Shown here: piece after piece, positions 18,329 to 30,738 of the stretch
Layout: each line of letters opens with the position of its first letter
Position numbering within the stretch: position 1 is the first letter of the stretch
Assembly: GCF_030272615.1 (NCBI RefSeq)
Contig: NC_081410.1
Span: forward strand, 144,764,349 to 144,828,348
Length of the DNA: 64,000 nucleotides
DNA from: Cryptomeria japonica
Taxonomy: Eukaryota > Streptophyta > Pinopsida > Cupressales > Cupressaceae
Direction: 5' to 3'
The notes under the pieces: generated by a model
The model's database searches: none
What the model saw: only the letters and a program-made list of their open reading frames with translations
Told to the model about the DNA's origin: nothing
Made by a program: the position numbers and the translations under genes

Positions 18329-21300
18329 CTACAGAAGCTTATTTCTCAGAATGTGAATAACTTGTATTTAAAGTCTCAAGGTGGAACCCCTAATCAGAAT
18401 GACCAGTTTGCTTATATAACAAAATTACAAACAAATTGGCCCAGGAACTAAAATAGAAACTTTACCTATTGGGACCAAATTTTCTGCATTGACATTTGAA
18501 ACCTTAATTAATTGTTTATCCTGCAGCAAATTTCCAAAATCAATTCCTATGAAAGAAATTGGAACTGACATTTTCCATAATTAATTTTCACACTAGAAAT
18601 TGTGAAAATCTGATTCCCTAATTTGTTGGAAATTATCTCCAGGATTAGAAATCAGACTAATAATTCCCTCTTTCCACGCATTTGATTTGAAATCAAAATT
18701 GGACTTTGACAACAATTAACCTTATTCCAATTTTCCTGCATGCTAATCTGCAAAAATATTGCAATAAGAACCTGTAAAACAGAGCACTCAACCGTTGATT
18801 GCCCAATTACTCTTGTGGCATCGACCTGATTTTGCATGGATTTTCTCTAATTGCATAGACTAAACTTCAAACTTCATGCATTCATTTAATGATATGTTTT
18901 TCACTGCATATCAGTATTAGTGTGCCGTCATCGGGCTTAAACTCAAGCCTTTTCCCTTATCAACATCTCTCTGCTATATAGAACCATCACAACAATATCA
19001 AAAAAAACTCTTCATTTCCTTGCATACAACAATCGGCTTCTATTCTTTTTACTATTTTTGAATTTCTCAATATGAATTTATTGCTGCACATTGTTTTAGA
19101 CCAGAAATAAGATAGAAATGATAACCCATTTATTTAGTTCCCTTGCAACATATCCTTTGCTCAAACCTGATTTGAGACAGAAAATCCATTGTTGCAGTTT
19201 GAGCCTATCATTTACTTCAAACAATCAGCCATCAATTCATTAAAACAGTATTCTCATTGTTTCATTTCAGAACTTTTACTGATGCGCAAATACTTTTCAT
19301 AGTTTGCTAAAACCCACTAAACTCACCTTATGGGAACAACTCTACTCACAGTTTTAGACACTAGAATGCACTTTAAATTGTGATCATATTGGTTATTGTC
19401 AACAATGCTAGGTCCATCTGACTACCTCCACACATACCTGTGGTAAATACAATTTCACCCAGACATCTACACCATGATTCCTATTTGTGAGCCTGGGGCA
19501 CGAGTGCACATGTCAATATGCACCGTAATCTTGGGCCAGTCTTAAACTGCACACATTAAGCAACATACTAAGTCTAGAGGATGTTGGTCAATTTTGAGTG
19601 TTTAACACTTTTAAGTCTAGAAGTGTATTGTTAGTGTTTGTTAGTGTGACAACATACATTAAGTTACATATTAAGCCTAAAAAATGTCAATCAATTCTGA
19701 ATATTTAACATTTTTAAATATAAAGTATAAATTTAATATGTGTGATTTAAACCATTCCATAACATTAACCACAAAATCTCACCAACAACATATTATCAAC
19801 CCCATTCTCAACCTTTCACAAATCTACTCAATGCATCACACTTCTTTGCAAAATATTTTGCTACTTCATTTACAAGCCTGCAAACGGTATAAACTGGCGC
19901 CATGTCCTTCAGGTGAATCTACCTCAATGTTTTCTCCTTAAACTTGTACACACGCATTTCCTCTATCTGCGTTACTTAGAAGTTGTTTTCCAAATTATTT
20001 CTCATAGAGGCATTGGCCTTTGCAATCACACATTCTTTATAATATCAGCTCATTCATATATCACTTCCATCGACTGCTTTTCTCATTGGCGCAAGCACGC
20101 ATAATCTCTCTGCCCATCACCATTTTCTGCAAACATCTTAGAGAAGATCTAAGTCTTCATTGCCATTGGATACCGCTACAATCTTTCACCATTTACACCA
20201 ACAAAACTGATTAATATATGCACACACACAGAAAAAAGCTCGATCAAGTTGTGTTCACATCACGTTCTCTCGTGGGCTTCTACAAGCCCGCCCTCCTTTG
20301 GCCTCCGTTTGCATGTTACGATGTCACATGGACACAGGGTAGGTATGTATGTCTTGTTTGTAGTGCAATTAGGTGCCTCTCACAAGGAGTATTGGGTAGT
20401 CTCATATTGTTTTAATCCATCTATATTATTGGCATCATGAACTATAAAAGATCCTTTCCTTTCCTTTCCCTCCATTTTGTCCTCCGTGCTTACTTGATCA
20501 TAATGTGTGGCACATGGGCCCACAACATCCACTCAGGCTATTTGCATGCTTCCAAAATATTCTCCTGGGCACATCATACCCTAGGCACATTTAAATGCGT
20601 ATGAGAAATAAATTATTTTAATTGACAAATAAAGCTCAATTAAATTTATTTAAGTTATGCCTCAATTAATAATAATCGTAATAATGATATTTATTATATA
20701 ACTATTCATAATAGGATATTTTAGTTTATTTTCTCATCAATAATTATAGATTTGACCTTATTAATGAATATACACAAGCCCAAGAAATATTTATATTTTA
20801 TTGCTAGAGCAAAATTTTACAATTTCCATGAGGTAAAATGGATCTCAATAAAAAGTCTAATGTAAGCAAATCTAAGGGATTGAGAAATCTTACATCAACC
20901 AAAATGATTTTTTTTGATATTATTGTAAACTTGCGTTTTGAGTTATATGTTATGATTTTTGGTGTGTAACTTTACTCCTATGAATTTTTAGTATAAATAT
21001 ATGTAGTGTTACAATGAAGAGCATTAGATGTGGCATCATCTTGTATGGGAGACACATGATAGAAGCATATATCTACCTTGTAAGACCTACCAAATCCTTG
21101 TATTTTATTAAACAAGAGAATGACTATAGGGAGTTGTGTGTTATTGTACAAAGCTCATAATTTTATATTCTCAAGTTTGGGTTTAACATAAAGAATTGGA
21201 CTAATCTAGGCATTTTCATTAGTCATTAGTCATGTTGATGGGTCTTTTGACACACCTATGTGCAAGCTTTATGAGGTAAAGCCTCTCTTGAAAAGGATGA

Positions 21301-21653
21301 GAAATTTGGAAACTCCTCACCTTCCAAGGTCTCTTTAGTTAGGTTACAACAGTGCGGGGTAGCTCAATGTCTACGCAGTCTATTGCAATCAAGGGGTCTG
21401 TTGGTTTGTAAGCAAAGCACACAATTTTTTTAATTTTTTTTTTTGGGGGGCTTCTCACTAAGAAATAAAGATCAAAAGATGGGGTAGGGTAACAAGGAAT
21501 AATGAAACTTAACATAAGCAACCAAATATGCTACAAAATTGATACACCACATAACATAATATTATCAACAACATTTAAAATAGCAATTGAACATCATTTC
21601 CAGTAAATTTGCAAAGCCATCAACCTACATGCAAACGAAACAAGATATCTAAG
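18329..21653. other. Intergenic, no gene recognised
   Basis: Short frames only. A diverged local duplication of about 105 bp lies at about 19551-19755 (both copies begin CATTAAG and contain TCAATT..GA.T.TTTAACA). A T-run followed by GGGGGG lies near 21424-21449. No RNA gene is visible by eye. Confidence 0.5.
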
Positions 21654-22554
21654 TGTAGAAACCTAAGTTTAACCAATTGATTTAATCAAATTTAAATCCT
21701 ATTCTTCCAATTAATTAATCTAATTAATTAATGCCCCTTTCCCATTTCCTCTCATTAGTTAATTTCTAATTAATTAATGATTCCTTTTCCATCCCCTTAA
21801 TTAATTAATCCTAAATTAATTAATTACACTCTAGCCAACCCTATCCTTCTAACCTAATCCTATCCTAGTCATCCCCCAAACCTCCTAACCAACCCTATCA
21901 TATCCCTTCTAACCTCCCCACATGTGTGCACAACCCAACTAATTTTCCAAATATTGGAAAATATCCTATATTTGGGTGGTTACTCCTTAAATAGACATGT
22001 GTCCTCAAGCACACATGTCAATCCTCCCCAAGACATGTGTCCCTCCTTTTGGGACACTTGTCTTCCCTCTTGAGCCACTTGTGTGGAATCTTGTTCCACA
22101 TGGTATCTTTAGGAGTGCCACTTGTCCTCCTTGAGGACAAGTGTTGCATTTTGAGAACCCCTCTCCTTCCTCCCAAATCCTATTTAAACCCCCTCTTTTT
22201 CATACCAAATGATCCACTTTCATACCATCACATCGTCATAATGCAGAATTTCATCCACCATTAGCATATCCATATTGTCATATGCCCAATTTCACCCCCA
22301 CTTAATACCATCCAATCCTCATATCTTGAATCCAATCACCATAATCACATCATGGAGCAATATCGAGCATCCGTTGTGTCAATGAGCACACATCTTACCA
22401 TGGGATAATCAAATCAAAGATCGAAAAATGGAGTTTGCATTCTTTTGTTTATGTTTTTATACTTCATTTGCTTTCTTTTCAACATCCTAATCTTGAGGTG
22501 TTTGAGCTAATTGTGTTTGCTTGATTGTCATCACAGGCATTTCAATCTTCTACA
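21654..22554 (+). repeat. Gypsy-like LTR relic
   Basis: Begins TGTAGAAACC and ends CTTCTACA, the terminal style of the gypsy-like LTRs at 33369 and 2455. A TATA-like CCTATTTAAACC lies near 22178-22190, followed by a region sharing blocks with 34370-34500 (GAGCAAT, ATCCAATC, AATCAAATCA). The 5-bp flanks do not match (CTAAG and TTCGA), so either the TSD has decayed or this is one LTR of a truncated element. Confidence 0.45.
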
Positions 22555-22929
22555 TTCGAGCGCAATTTTCCCTCACACACTAAGATCACACTATCACACT
22601 ACCACTTAATCCTCATACACCATTCACATGCACAATATGATTCATAAGATGATAAAGCTTAAAATACTCAACTACTGATCAAATGAAAGAAGATATCAAA
22701 TTATAAGAAATATTGATTATGAAGACGTGTTATGCAAATTATGCAATCCACAAGTTGCTTGTATTAATTTAGGAAAAATGAGTATCAACTTTTACCACTA
22801 CTGAAAGTGTTTTAACTATATCCAAATAACTTTTAAAGGAAAAATGCATAAAAGATAAACTTCCTAAAAAATGGCCTTGAATCATCAATTCTCAGAGCCC
22901 CTAAATGACTTGATTCATTACATTTATAG

Positions 22930-25164
22930 GCCTTAGGTCCCTACAACATGGAATATTTTATGCCTAAGACTCAGTTACAAAATAGGGAAGGTTGCAGTTT
23001 GACACGCAAGTCACTGCCTCTAAATTTCACTTGACTAATACTAAGCAATAGGTCTTCATCAACTGTAGTGGCAGTTCCATCTCCTTCAAGCATAGTTTGG
23101 GCTTGGTGACATCCCACATGTTGATAACGTGGGTTACTTAATTGTTATCAAAATTGCATATCATACTATGAGTGATCATGACTGCATCTTTTCACTGGTG
23201 AAAATTGGGAGTGCACTTGGCGTGATTTACTTGCTCACTACTTGTTCCTCTTGCAGTTTTGATAGTTCTCCGGGTAGCATTCAATTGAGGCTTGTGGTGG
23301 GTCAGACAAGTACTCAATTTAGAACTTTGCAACTCTTAGACTCTCCCTTAGTCCTTCCATCTTATCAGTTGAACTATCCACCATGTGTGTTGCTTGGAAA
23401 GATTGGAGAACAAGGTACATGTATCATTCTATAACATTGATATCAAACTCAACATCTGGAGATAAATTTTTGAATACATATGCTTCCCATTGCTTGAGAA
23501 CCTCCTCCCGATTGAGTAAGCCCGTTTGAAGGATTCCCAATCCATGTTTACCTAGTACCCTCACCACATATTGCTCATATTCCTCAAGGAGGCTTAGGAG
23601 AGGTGGATGTACCCTTTTAGTATTTTGGTTCTGCATTAATCTAAAGTATCCCTTTTGAATTATAAGGAATCGATAGAGGCTTGCAAAACATTTAAATCAT
23701 CTCCTCCTAACAAATATTCTTTCTTAATCACATCTTCACTAAGATCCTTAATTCTTTTCAACATTTTGACTTGTTTTGCAAACTTACTGAGCATCCTTGT
23801 AGATCTCCCATTGAGTGGAGCGAAGGATCACACCTCTTTCAAGGAAGTGAGCATCCTTGTAGATATCTATGATCTCTTGAAGGAACACTCTTATTTTACT
23901 CAATCGATCCCTAATCCAAGTGTCAACAACAGTTACCTTCTTTCTCATCATATACATTGCCTTAACTTCTCCCTATGGCAATGGTACTATAGAGGGTTGA
24001 GCATCCCCTGGTCTTGAGTTGAGAGGTCTTTCCATTTCCAAGGGCAGTTGCCTATATTGTTGTTGTTTTGCCTTAGCCTTTTTTTTGGACTTATGCTCCT
24101 TTTCTATCCTAGTTTTAATAGTGGCAGTTGCAGCATCTAGGGTAGCTATCTCTCCCCACTTACTTTGCTTTTCAAGATTTACCTAATAGATTTGGTACCT
24201 AGGGGAACCTTGTTCTTCACCTTCCCTTTCTTGCACTAGAGTAGCTATATTGGCCACAAAATCCCTAGAGTTACTTCTTGTTAAATAATGAAGGCTCTTT
24301 TATTTATTTGTTCTCCTTGGTGACTTAGTCATTACATCTTGTAGGGTGAGACTTGGTAAGACAACCTTCTTCTTCTTTTGAAGATTAAAGCTAAGCCATT
24401 ATGGCATACTCAAATCTTGTTTCTCTCCTTGTGTAGTGACCTAGGTCGTTACTACATGACTTTCTGGTTGCTTCTCCAGCTCCTTTTCTCCCTCTTGTTT
24501 CTCATTACCTTCATCTTGATGTTCTTCCTTTTGCTGGATTGGGGAATCTTCATGTTGTAGTGGAGGTTGGTGGAGTTGTTGAGCAAGGGTTTCTTGTTGC
24601 GCCACCTTTGAGTCTTGTTGTTGTTGTTTGGCCAATTCATCTAATTTTTCTCCCACCTCTTGTCCAAAAGCCTCTTTATTTACACCATCTTGTTCTTTCT
24701 CCTGACCTCCCTCCAACTGTTTAAGGTATTATTCTTGATCTTGAGAAGTGAGCACCAAGCATTCATCTTGATAATCAACCTTCATTTCTTCCACCGGCAC
24801 TTCATATTCTTGTGTCTGAGTAGCTTCAACTGTTTGGCCCTTATGTTGGTCAGTAGGTGGTTGAGTAGATTGTTTGTCCCGAGGGATGACACGAACTTGC
24901 ATCAACACTAATTCTCCCAAAACTTGCCTAGAAGTAGCCTGCCTTTGCATTGGATTCTCCTTTTCCTTATGGGCCATTATTGAAATGGGTTCATTATCTC
25001 CATTTGAATCTGACTTAATGTTATGAATAGCGACTCATTCAAGAGTTGGATTAGTAGTTTCTATAGGGGCTTGAGAAGAAGTAGCTCCTCCTGAGTTTGG
25101 TCTTTGTGATGTCCCTTCTCCTAGGCTTATACCAATAGCAAGCTTAATAGGGGCGATTGACACC
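22930..25164 (-). pseudogene. Decayed Glu/Gln/Lys-rich reading frame, 3' part
   Basis: Minus-strand frame pieces at 25164-24441, about 24290-24000 and 23636-23424 read as one hydrophilic, coiled-coil-like protein rich in Gln, Glu and Lys (for example QEVGEKLDELAKQQQQDSK). Stops interrupt it at 24729 (TAA), 24438 and 24183 (TAG in a Gln-like context). The 5' part lies at 33129-33362, on the other side of the copia element, and the frame is exactly continuous when the element and one TSD copy are removed. No family is recognised; a transposon- or retroelement-derived ORF is as likely as a host gene. Sequence below about 23424 shows no readable frame. Confidence 0.5.
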
Positions 25165-25169
25165 TGTGG

Positions 25170-26541
25170 TGATGAAATAGGATTGGTTCTAGGCAAATAA
25201 TTGAGAGGGGGGGGGGGGGCGGGGGTGCTGAATCAGTTGTCTCACAAACTTGCACAAATTAAACAATCTTTGATTTGATTATTAAGCATGAAAGCATAAA
25301 TCAACAACAAATCAAGAACACACATAACACAAAGATTTTTGACGTGGAAAACCTGGTCAAGGGAAAAACCATGGTGGGAACCTGCCCACAATATGATAAT
25401 ACTTTGTTAGAAGTATATGAAATATTACAATGGGGAATGCACATGCATTCATGAACACTTCCTAGAGCTCACTGCTCAAAAACAACAAAGGGATACAACC
25501 TTGGGAAGAATCGTTATCTTACAAACACGTTCAGATTACATCTGGAAGATCATGAAATGAAGAAATAACATCCTAATGTCTGCTTACAATTTCAGTTAAG
25601 CACATAAACAACTTCTTCTCACTCAACTCCTTTGCCTCTGAAAGATCAGTATATTATTCACACATAGACTCATCCACGACACTTATTCGCATGCTTAATT
25701 ACAAAGATATTACATTTATTTATACATGACATCAGCCTCACCAAGGTCAACTCAACACATATCACCTAAATACAAAAATATAACCACACGCTACAAAATT
25801 AAATGTAGACCAAATCAATGTCAGCTAATATATAGCATGGACCAAAACCATGACCTCGAATATGAAACACCTCCAAGAATTATGCATCAAACATATGAAA
25901 CATGATACAAGAATTATGCTGGCCAAGAACATGAAGAACACCATCAAATCAAAGAAAATCAACAATGGCGTGCACAATGATGAATGCGGACCACAAACAC
26001 AAATAGCACACTATCCAAAAACGTCCACAAGCATCATAAATTACCACCGCAACATCCACAACAACTCAAATTACTAGAATCAACGTTATCACTGTACCAA
26101 ACTTCAAGAATACTAACTGAACTGACTGTCAACCTAAAAGATTCACTTGTGGAGCACCAAATCATGAACTATCTGAATTGAAGACACACATGAATGTCCC
26201 AATTACTTCTCCAAATCCGCAGATCAAGATATTACAATGTAGAGCGATGCAAATCAAAATATTGAACACTCTAGCATCACTGATCAACAAGAAAACTAGC
26301 AACAACACAGATAACCATAACTCACTCAAATATTCATGTGGACCCTTGACAATTGCACTAAATCATCTACACACATCCATCTAAAAACCCTTTAATCCCA
26401 AAAAATGATCTTCAATATGGTGAACAAACCAACCAACTCAACACACTGCACCACTACCATAGACAAAGAAATATATTGACATCAATGACAACACATCTCT
26501 TAGATATCATTAAAGCACATATTTGCAGTAAAAATCCAACA
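25170..26541 (-). repeat. 3' LTR of the copia element
   Basis: Matches 31752-33123 throughout with many substitutions. A G-run (about 25207-25225) occurs near its left end; the other LTR has a similar run at about 31788-31802. Confidence 0.93.
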
Positions 26542-26768
26542 ATCTCCCCCTTTGGCATTGATGGCAACATATGATGTGAAAAACAATCAATGACAAAGAA
26601 ACCAACAACTCACTCAGATTACTCATCTCACTATACAAATAACTCTCTCTCCCTGAAATCATTACACCATTTTTCACATGAATCTCTCCCCCTTTGACAT
26701 CAATGATAAAAAACACATATTAACATCACAAAACTCAAAAATCTGAACATCTGACGACTCCCCCTGAG
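26542..26768 (-). other. PPT and two upstream PPT-like copies
   Basis: On the minus strand GCCAAAGGGGGAGAT directly precedes the LTR start TGTTGG (26542-26556). A second copy, TCAAAGGGGGAGAG, is at 26684-26697 and a third, CTCAGGGGGAGTC, at about 26757-26768. The first two share the preceding ATTGATG/ATCAATG context, so they look like a duplication of the PPT region. Confidence 0.8.
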
Positions 26769-26846
26769 TAGCAACCTCCAAGTTCATCAATCCAGATCAC
26801 AAGATAAGACCGTGAAATGCACCAGACTGATGCAAACCAATGCACC

Positions 26847-27664
26847 TTAGTTTTGATTAGGAGGGGTAGTCACCCCTAGCTTTTCTCTGAGATACTCAAA
26901 AGTTTCCTTAGGCAAAGGCTTCATAAAGATATTTGCAATCTGTTCCTTTATAGGCACATACTCCAATCTAACTTCCTTCTCATTTACCTTATCTCTCAAA
27001 AAGTGAAACTTAATTGATTAATGCTTAGATTGTCACAGTAAATAACAATAGGCTCATCATACATAACTCTGATGTCCTTCAACATTTTCTTCATCCATAC
27101 TACCTAGGTACAATTGTTAGCAGCAACAATATACTTTACCTCTATAGTAGATAAAGAAATTGATTTTTTCTTCTTACTCAACCAAGAAACCAACCTTTTT
27201 ACCAAAAGGAATGCACCACCACTAGTACTCTGCTGGTCATCAACATCTCCTGCCCAATCAACATTAGTAAAAAAATTCAAAGTAAAATCATCATCTTTAT
27301 AGTAGCATAAATCAAAATCAACAATTCCTTTCAAACATCTAAAGATTCTTTTAAGAGCAACAACATGTGATTCCTTAGGATCAACTTGAAATCTAGCAAC
27401 AAGACAAACAACATTCATAATATCCAATCTATTTTGAGTCAAATATAACAATCCACCAATCATAGTTTTGTATCTGGTCTAATTTGCCTTCGGGGAATCA
27501 TCATCCTTAGTTAACTTACATCTGATCACCATAGGAGTACCAACTGGTTTTGTATCCTCTAAACCAAACTTCTTCAACAATTCCTTCACATACTTTGACC
27601 GTGATATAAAAATTCCTTTATCTAACTGAGTAACTTGCAATCCCAAAAATAATTTCATCTCCAA
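26847..27664 (-). pseudogene. Copia RT C-terminus and RNase H, broken
   Basis: Frame pieces 27664-27479 and 27463-27104, then on to a terminal TAA at 26847-26849. Recognisable motifs are KLFLGLQVTQ, GLLYLTQNRLDI (canonical SMIGGLLYLT..RPDI region), WAGDVDDQQSTSGG (canonical WAGD..D.RSTSG) and LSTIEVKYI (S.AEAEY region). Internal TAGs at 27479-27481 and 27104-27106 stand where Gln is usual. A small deletion with frameshift follows YCDNLSIN before the C-terminal EYVPIKEQIANIF.. tail. Metal-binding acidic residues of RNase H are partly retained, but the product cannot be made. Confidence 0.9.
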
Positions 27665-27728
27665 TCATAGACATCTCAAACTCATTCTGCATCTCATTAG
27701 CAAATTCTTTATACAAACTATCATTTCC

Positions 27729-28442
27729 TCAAAAAATAATGTCATCAACAAAAACTTCAACAATCCAAATATTATCATGATCAATCTTGAAATACAAATT
27801 ACTATCAATAGTACCTTTGTTAAATGCAAGCTTTAGTAGATACTTATCCAATCTGGCATACCAAGCTCTGGGGGCTTGCTTCAATCCATACAATGCTTTC
27901 TTCAACCGACACACCATATCTCCCTGATCAGTCAATAGAAATCCATCTGGTTGTTGTATGTATACTTCTTCCAATTCGCCATTAGTAAATGTTGACTTGA
28001 CATCCATCTAATAGACTTTGAAATCTTTGTAAGGAGCATAAGCAAGCAATAATTTCACAGCTTCAATCCTAGCCACCAGAGCAAAAGTCTCCTCAAAATT
28101 AATTCCTTCGATTTGAGAATATCCTTTACAAACAAGTCTAGCTTTGTTCCTAACAACTTCACCTTGCTCATTCAATTTATTCTGGAAGACCCATTTAGTT
28201 CTAATTAAATTTTTATCCTTGTGTTTGGGAACAAGAATCCATGTTTTTTTCTTTTCAATCCGATTCAACTCTTTCTCCATCGCTTTTACCCAATGTTCAT
28301 CTTTACATGCTTCATTCACATCCTTAGGTTCAATCTTATAAATGAAATAGTATTCAACCTGATCTTCTGCAATTCTTCTCCTAGTATACACACCTTTATT
28401 TCTATCTCCTATAATCTGATTTTCCGAATGATTCAATCTCAC
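27729..28442 (-). pseudogene. Copia reverse transcriptase, broken
   Basis: RVT_2-type frame in two pieces separated by a single TAG at 28008-28010. The first piece has the W.AM.KEL..I...KTW and KWVF..KLNE.G domain start and RLVCKGYSQIEGINFEETFA. The second begins [20 protein letters not shown] and ends with the catalytic FVDDIIF. The next codon, usually Gly in IIFGGND, is TGA at 27729-27731. The YVDD-equivalent aspartates are intact, so decay is by stops rather than active-site loss. Confidence 0.93.
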
Positions 28443-28466
28443 ATACTTGGGAGTCTTCGGATTTTC

Positions 28467-29374
28467 TTAATTTTTTGACTCTTGAGCTCTTTCTTCTGCA
28501 CTTGCTCTAGTTCCTTCACCTTGATTCTTTGGATTCACTAGAACAATCTGAACTTGATTTTGGGTCTGCAGTTGCTTTCCTTTATTTGCACTGCCACTCT
28601 GATCATCTGAATCATATCCGCAAGTTCTAGTATGTCTCTCATTGCTTTCATCAACTCTAATATTAGCACTTTCAACTATCTTTTGCAGTCTCTTGTTATA
28701 ACACCAGTAGGCCTTGCTTTTGTTAAAGTAACCAAGAAATATTCCTTCATCACATCTAGCATCAAACTTCTCTAAATCTTCATCTCTTCTGATATAACAT
28801 TTACTTCCAAAAATTCTAAAATATTTAACAGTAGAAGCATGACCAAACCATAATTCATAAGGAGTGTTACCAGAATCACCTTTAATATGCACCTGGTTAA
28901 GAGTGTATATTGCAGTACTCATAGCTTCTCTCCAATAAACATGCAAAACATTTCCTTCAATCATCATGGTCCTAGCAGCTTCCTGAATGGTTTTGTTCTT
29001 CCTTTCCACAACTCCATTTTGTTGAGGGGTTCTTGGAGCAGACAACTGTCTTCTTAACCCATGCTCTTCATAGAATGCATTAAACTCACTGAAAATCAAT
29101 TCTCCACCTCTATGAGATATCAAACACTCCAGCTTCAAACCTATCTCAATCTCAACCATAGCTTTGAAAATCTTGAATTTCTCCAACACTTCAGATTTCT
29201 CCCTTGAGAAAGTAATCCACATCATCCTTGAATAATCATCAATTAGCAACATGAAATATCTATCTCCTTGCAAGCTTCTAACTCTAGAGGGTCCACACAA
29301 ATCAGTATGCACAAATAATCCATTTGAAAAATGCTTCTTACTCTTGAAATATATTCTAGTTTGTTTCCCTAACT
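28467..29374 (-). pseudogene. Copia integrase, catalytic residue lost
   Basis: The frame from 29312 covers the integrase core and C-terminal region. HTDLCGPSR supplies the first catalytic Asp. The second is in the position normally reading SDRGGE, here SHRGGE, so Asp is replaced by His (GAT to CAT). The Glu is present in QNGVVERKN. GIFLGY and the following acidic linker (DESNERHTRT) are typical of the copia integrase C-terminus. The frame ends in a TAA at 28467 and continues in frame into RT. The N-terminal side is cut by the non-LTR insertion, within the CKEC-QLGKQTR region, where Gln is a TAG (29373-29375). Confidence 0.92.
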
Positions 29375-29384
29375 AACATTCCTT

Positions 29385-30125
29385 TCATTACACCTCGGCC
29401 CCATTTCATTCCACCTCGGCCCCTAATTTTGCGAGCTCCACCCATGTGTCTGAGAGCCCTAAAAATTCTATGAGCCCAGATGCTGGTCCCAAATCCCGAG
29501 CAAACTCTTTGTCCCCTACTCTTAGGTTTGAAAAGATGGTGGTGGCGGATGAAGTGAGCAGCATCAAGGAGGAAGTGAAAGGAAAACTGATGGATCGAGA
29601 ACTTGCAGGAAATTGCTAGCAGAACGAATGCCATTGAGAATAAACTGCATGATGTCTCCAGGTTTGCGTTGAATATCATGCATAGCTCTGCAACCACTCT
29701 CTGTCTCTTGCAGGAAAGCACCCTCAAAGGTAAAGGAAAGGAGGATGAGGACTACAAAGACCTCTTCAAATTCCTGACCAAAGAGTGGGCAAGGAAGCTC
29801 CTCCCCAAGAGGAGCCATGGCAAAAAGAAGTAGATTTGTTTTCTATGGATTAGTTTTTTGGTTTTTTGAATGGCCCTAATGGTGTTTCAGCTTATAGTTA
29901 TGGTTACTGGTTAATCCTTGACTTAACTATCTTTTGCCCTGCGTGGCATATTTTAACTAAGACTTTTATATACTTTGTTAATATGCGTAGTATGTTTAAA
30001 GTTTTTGATAGAGGAAAGTTTAGGAGGCTGTGAATTTGTTGTTTCTTTGCTAACATTTGTTTATCTATTGTTATCTTGACTGTACCTAGGCCAACCCCCT
30101 AGTTTTGGCTGCTTTTAATATCAAA
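29385..30125 (+). mobile_element. Non-LTR insertion inside copia, with coiled-coil-like ORF
   Basis: Flanked by the 10-bp direct repeat AACATTCCTT (29375-29384 and 30126-30135), which occurs once in the uninterrupted copia frame. Plus-strand insertion of 741 bp: a frame of about 150 codons with one frameshift, then about 290 bp of 3' UTR ending in GGCTGCTTTTAATATCAAAA. The same style of terminus ends the fragments at 51907 and about 58337. No endonuclease or RT is present. Confidence 0.88.
29403..29833 (+). pseudogene. ORF1-like frame of the non-LTR insertion, one frameshift
   Basis: A Ser/Pro-rich part (about 29403-29600, with SSTHVSESPKNSMSPDAG) and a helical, charged part (29603-29833, EIASRTNAIENKLHDV .. 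WARKLLPKRSHGKKK, then TAG) lie in two frames. A single-base indel near 29600 joins them: the first frame reaches TAG just after RELAGNC while the second is already open. Composition, with a disordered N-terminus, coiled-coil-like stretch and basic tail, resembles ORF1 proteins of non-LTR elements, but no RNA-recognition motif or zinc knuckle is seen. A retrocopied host mRNA is the alternative. Confidence 0.5.
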
Positions 30126-30135
30126 AACATTCCTT

Positions 30136-30723
30136 GCATATAGGGTTATCAGGTTTCATCAACTTAGGAATATCTCTCACATCCTGAATAGAACTTATCT
30201 TAACAATGTTATCAAAATTTACACGACACATCCTCCTATGCCACAACCAACTATCATCAATCTAAGCAATCAAACATCTTTTACTGAAGCTATTCAAGTA
30301 AAAGATATTACCTTTTGTCTTTGTACCCGATGCAATCTCTATTCCAGAGCTACCCAAAATTCTACACTTTCCATTCTTGAATTGAAGATCATATCACTTG
30401 TCAACCATTTGTCCAACACTCAAAAGGTTATGCTTTAGGCCTTCTACATAGAAGACATCATCAATATTATGCTTACCATCAAGAGAAATAGAATCTCTAC
30501 CACGGATTATACCAGCTTTATCATCTCCAAATCTTACAACACCACCATCATACTTTTCCAAGCTCACAAACTTTTTCTTATCACCTATCATATGATGAGA
30601 GCATCTGTTGTCAATCACCCATTCATCCTTTTCTTCAACATGTGCAACAAAATCTCTTTCCTCATTAATGCAGCTAGAAAAATCAGTAGGTATTGGATCA
30701 TCTTCCTTGATAGCAATAAACAC
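30136..30723 (-). pseudogene. Copia protease and GAG-pre-integrase region, broken
   Basis: The frame 30723-30394 contains WVIDNRCSHHMIGDK. The copia protease active site normally reads D-S-G; here Ser-Gly is Asn-Arg, so activity is not expected. It continues with GLKHNLLSVGQM, the usual end of the protease domain. Beyond a break near 30394 the LWHRRM..NFDNIVKIS-like GAG-pre-integrase region can be followed to the insertion at 30135, where NPICKEC ends. Confidence 0.88.
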
Positions 30724-30738
30724 CCATTCATTATCACT

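Noticed and set aside
25207-25225. Long G-run as a possible regulatory G-quadruplex
   Set aside because: The same place in the other LTR has a G-run of different length; it is a simple repeat inside a dead element and prone to sequencing error.
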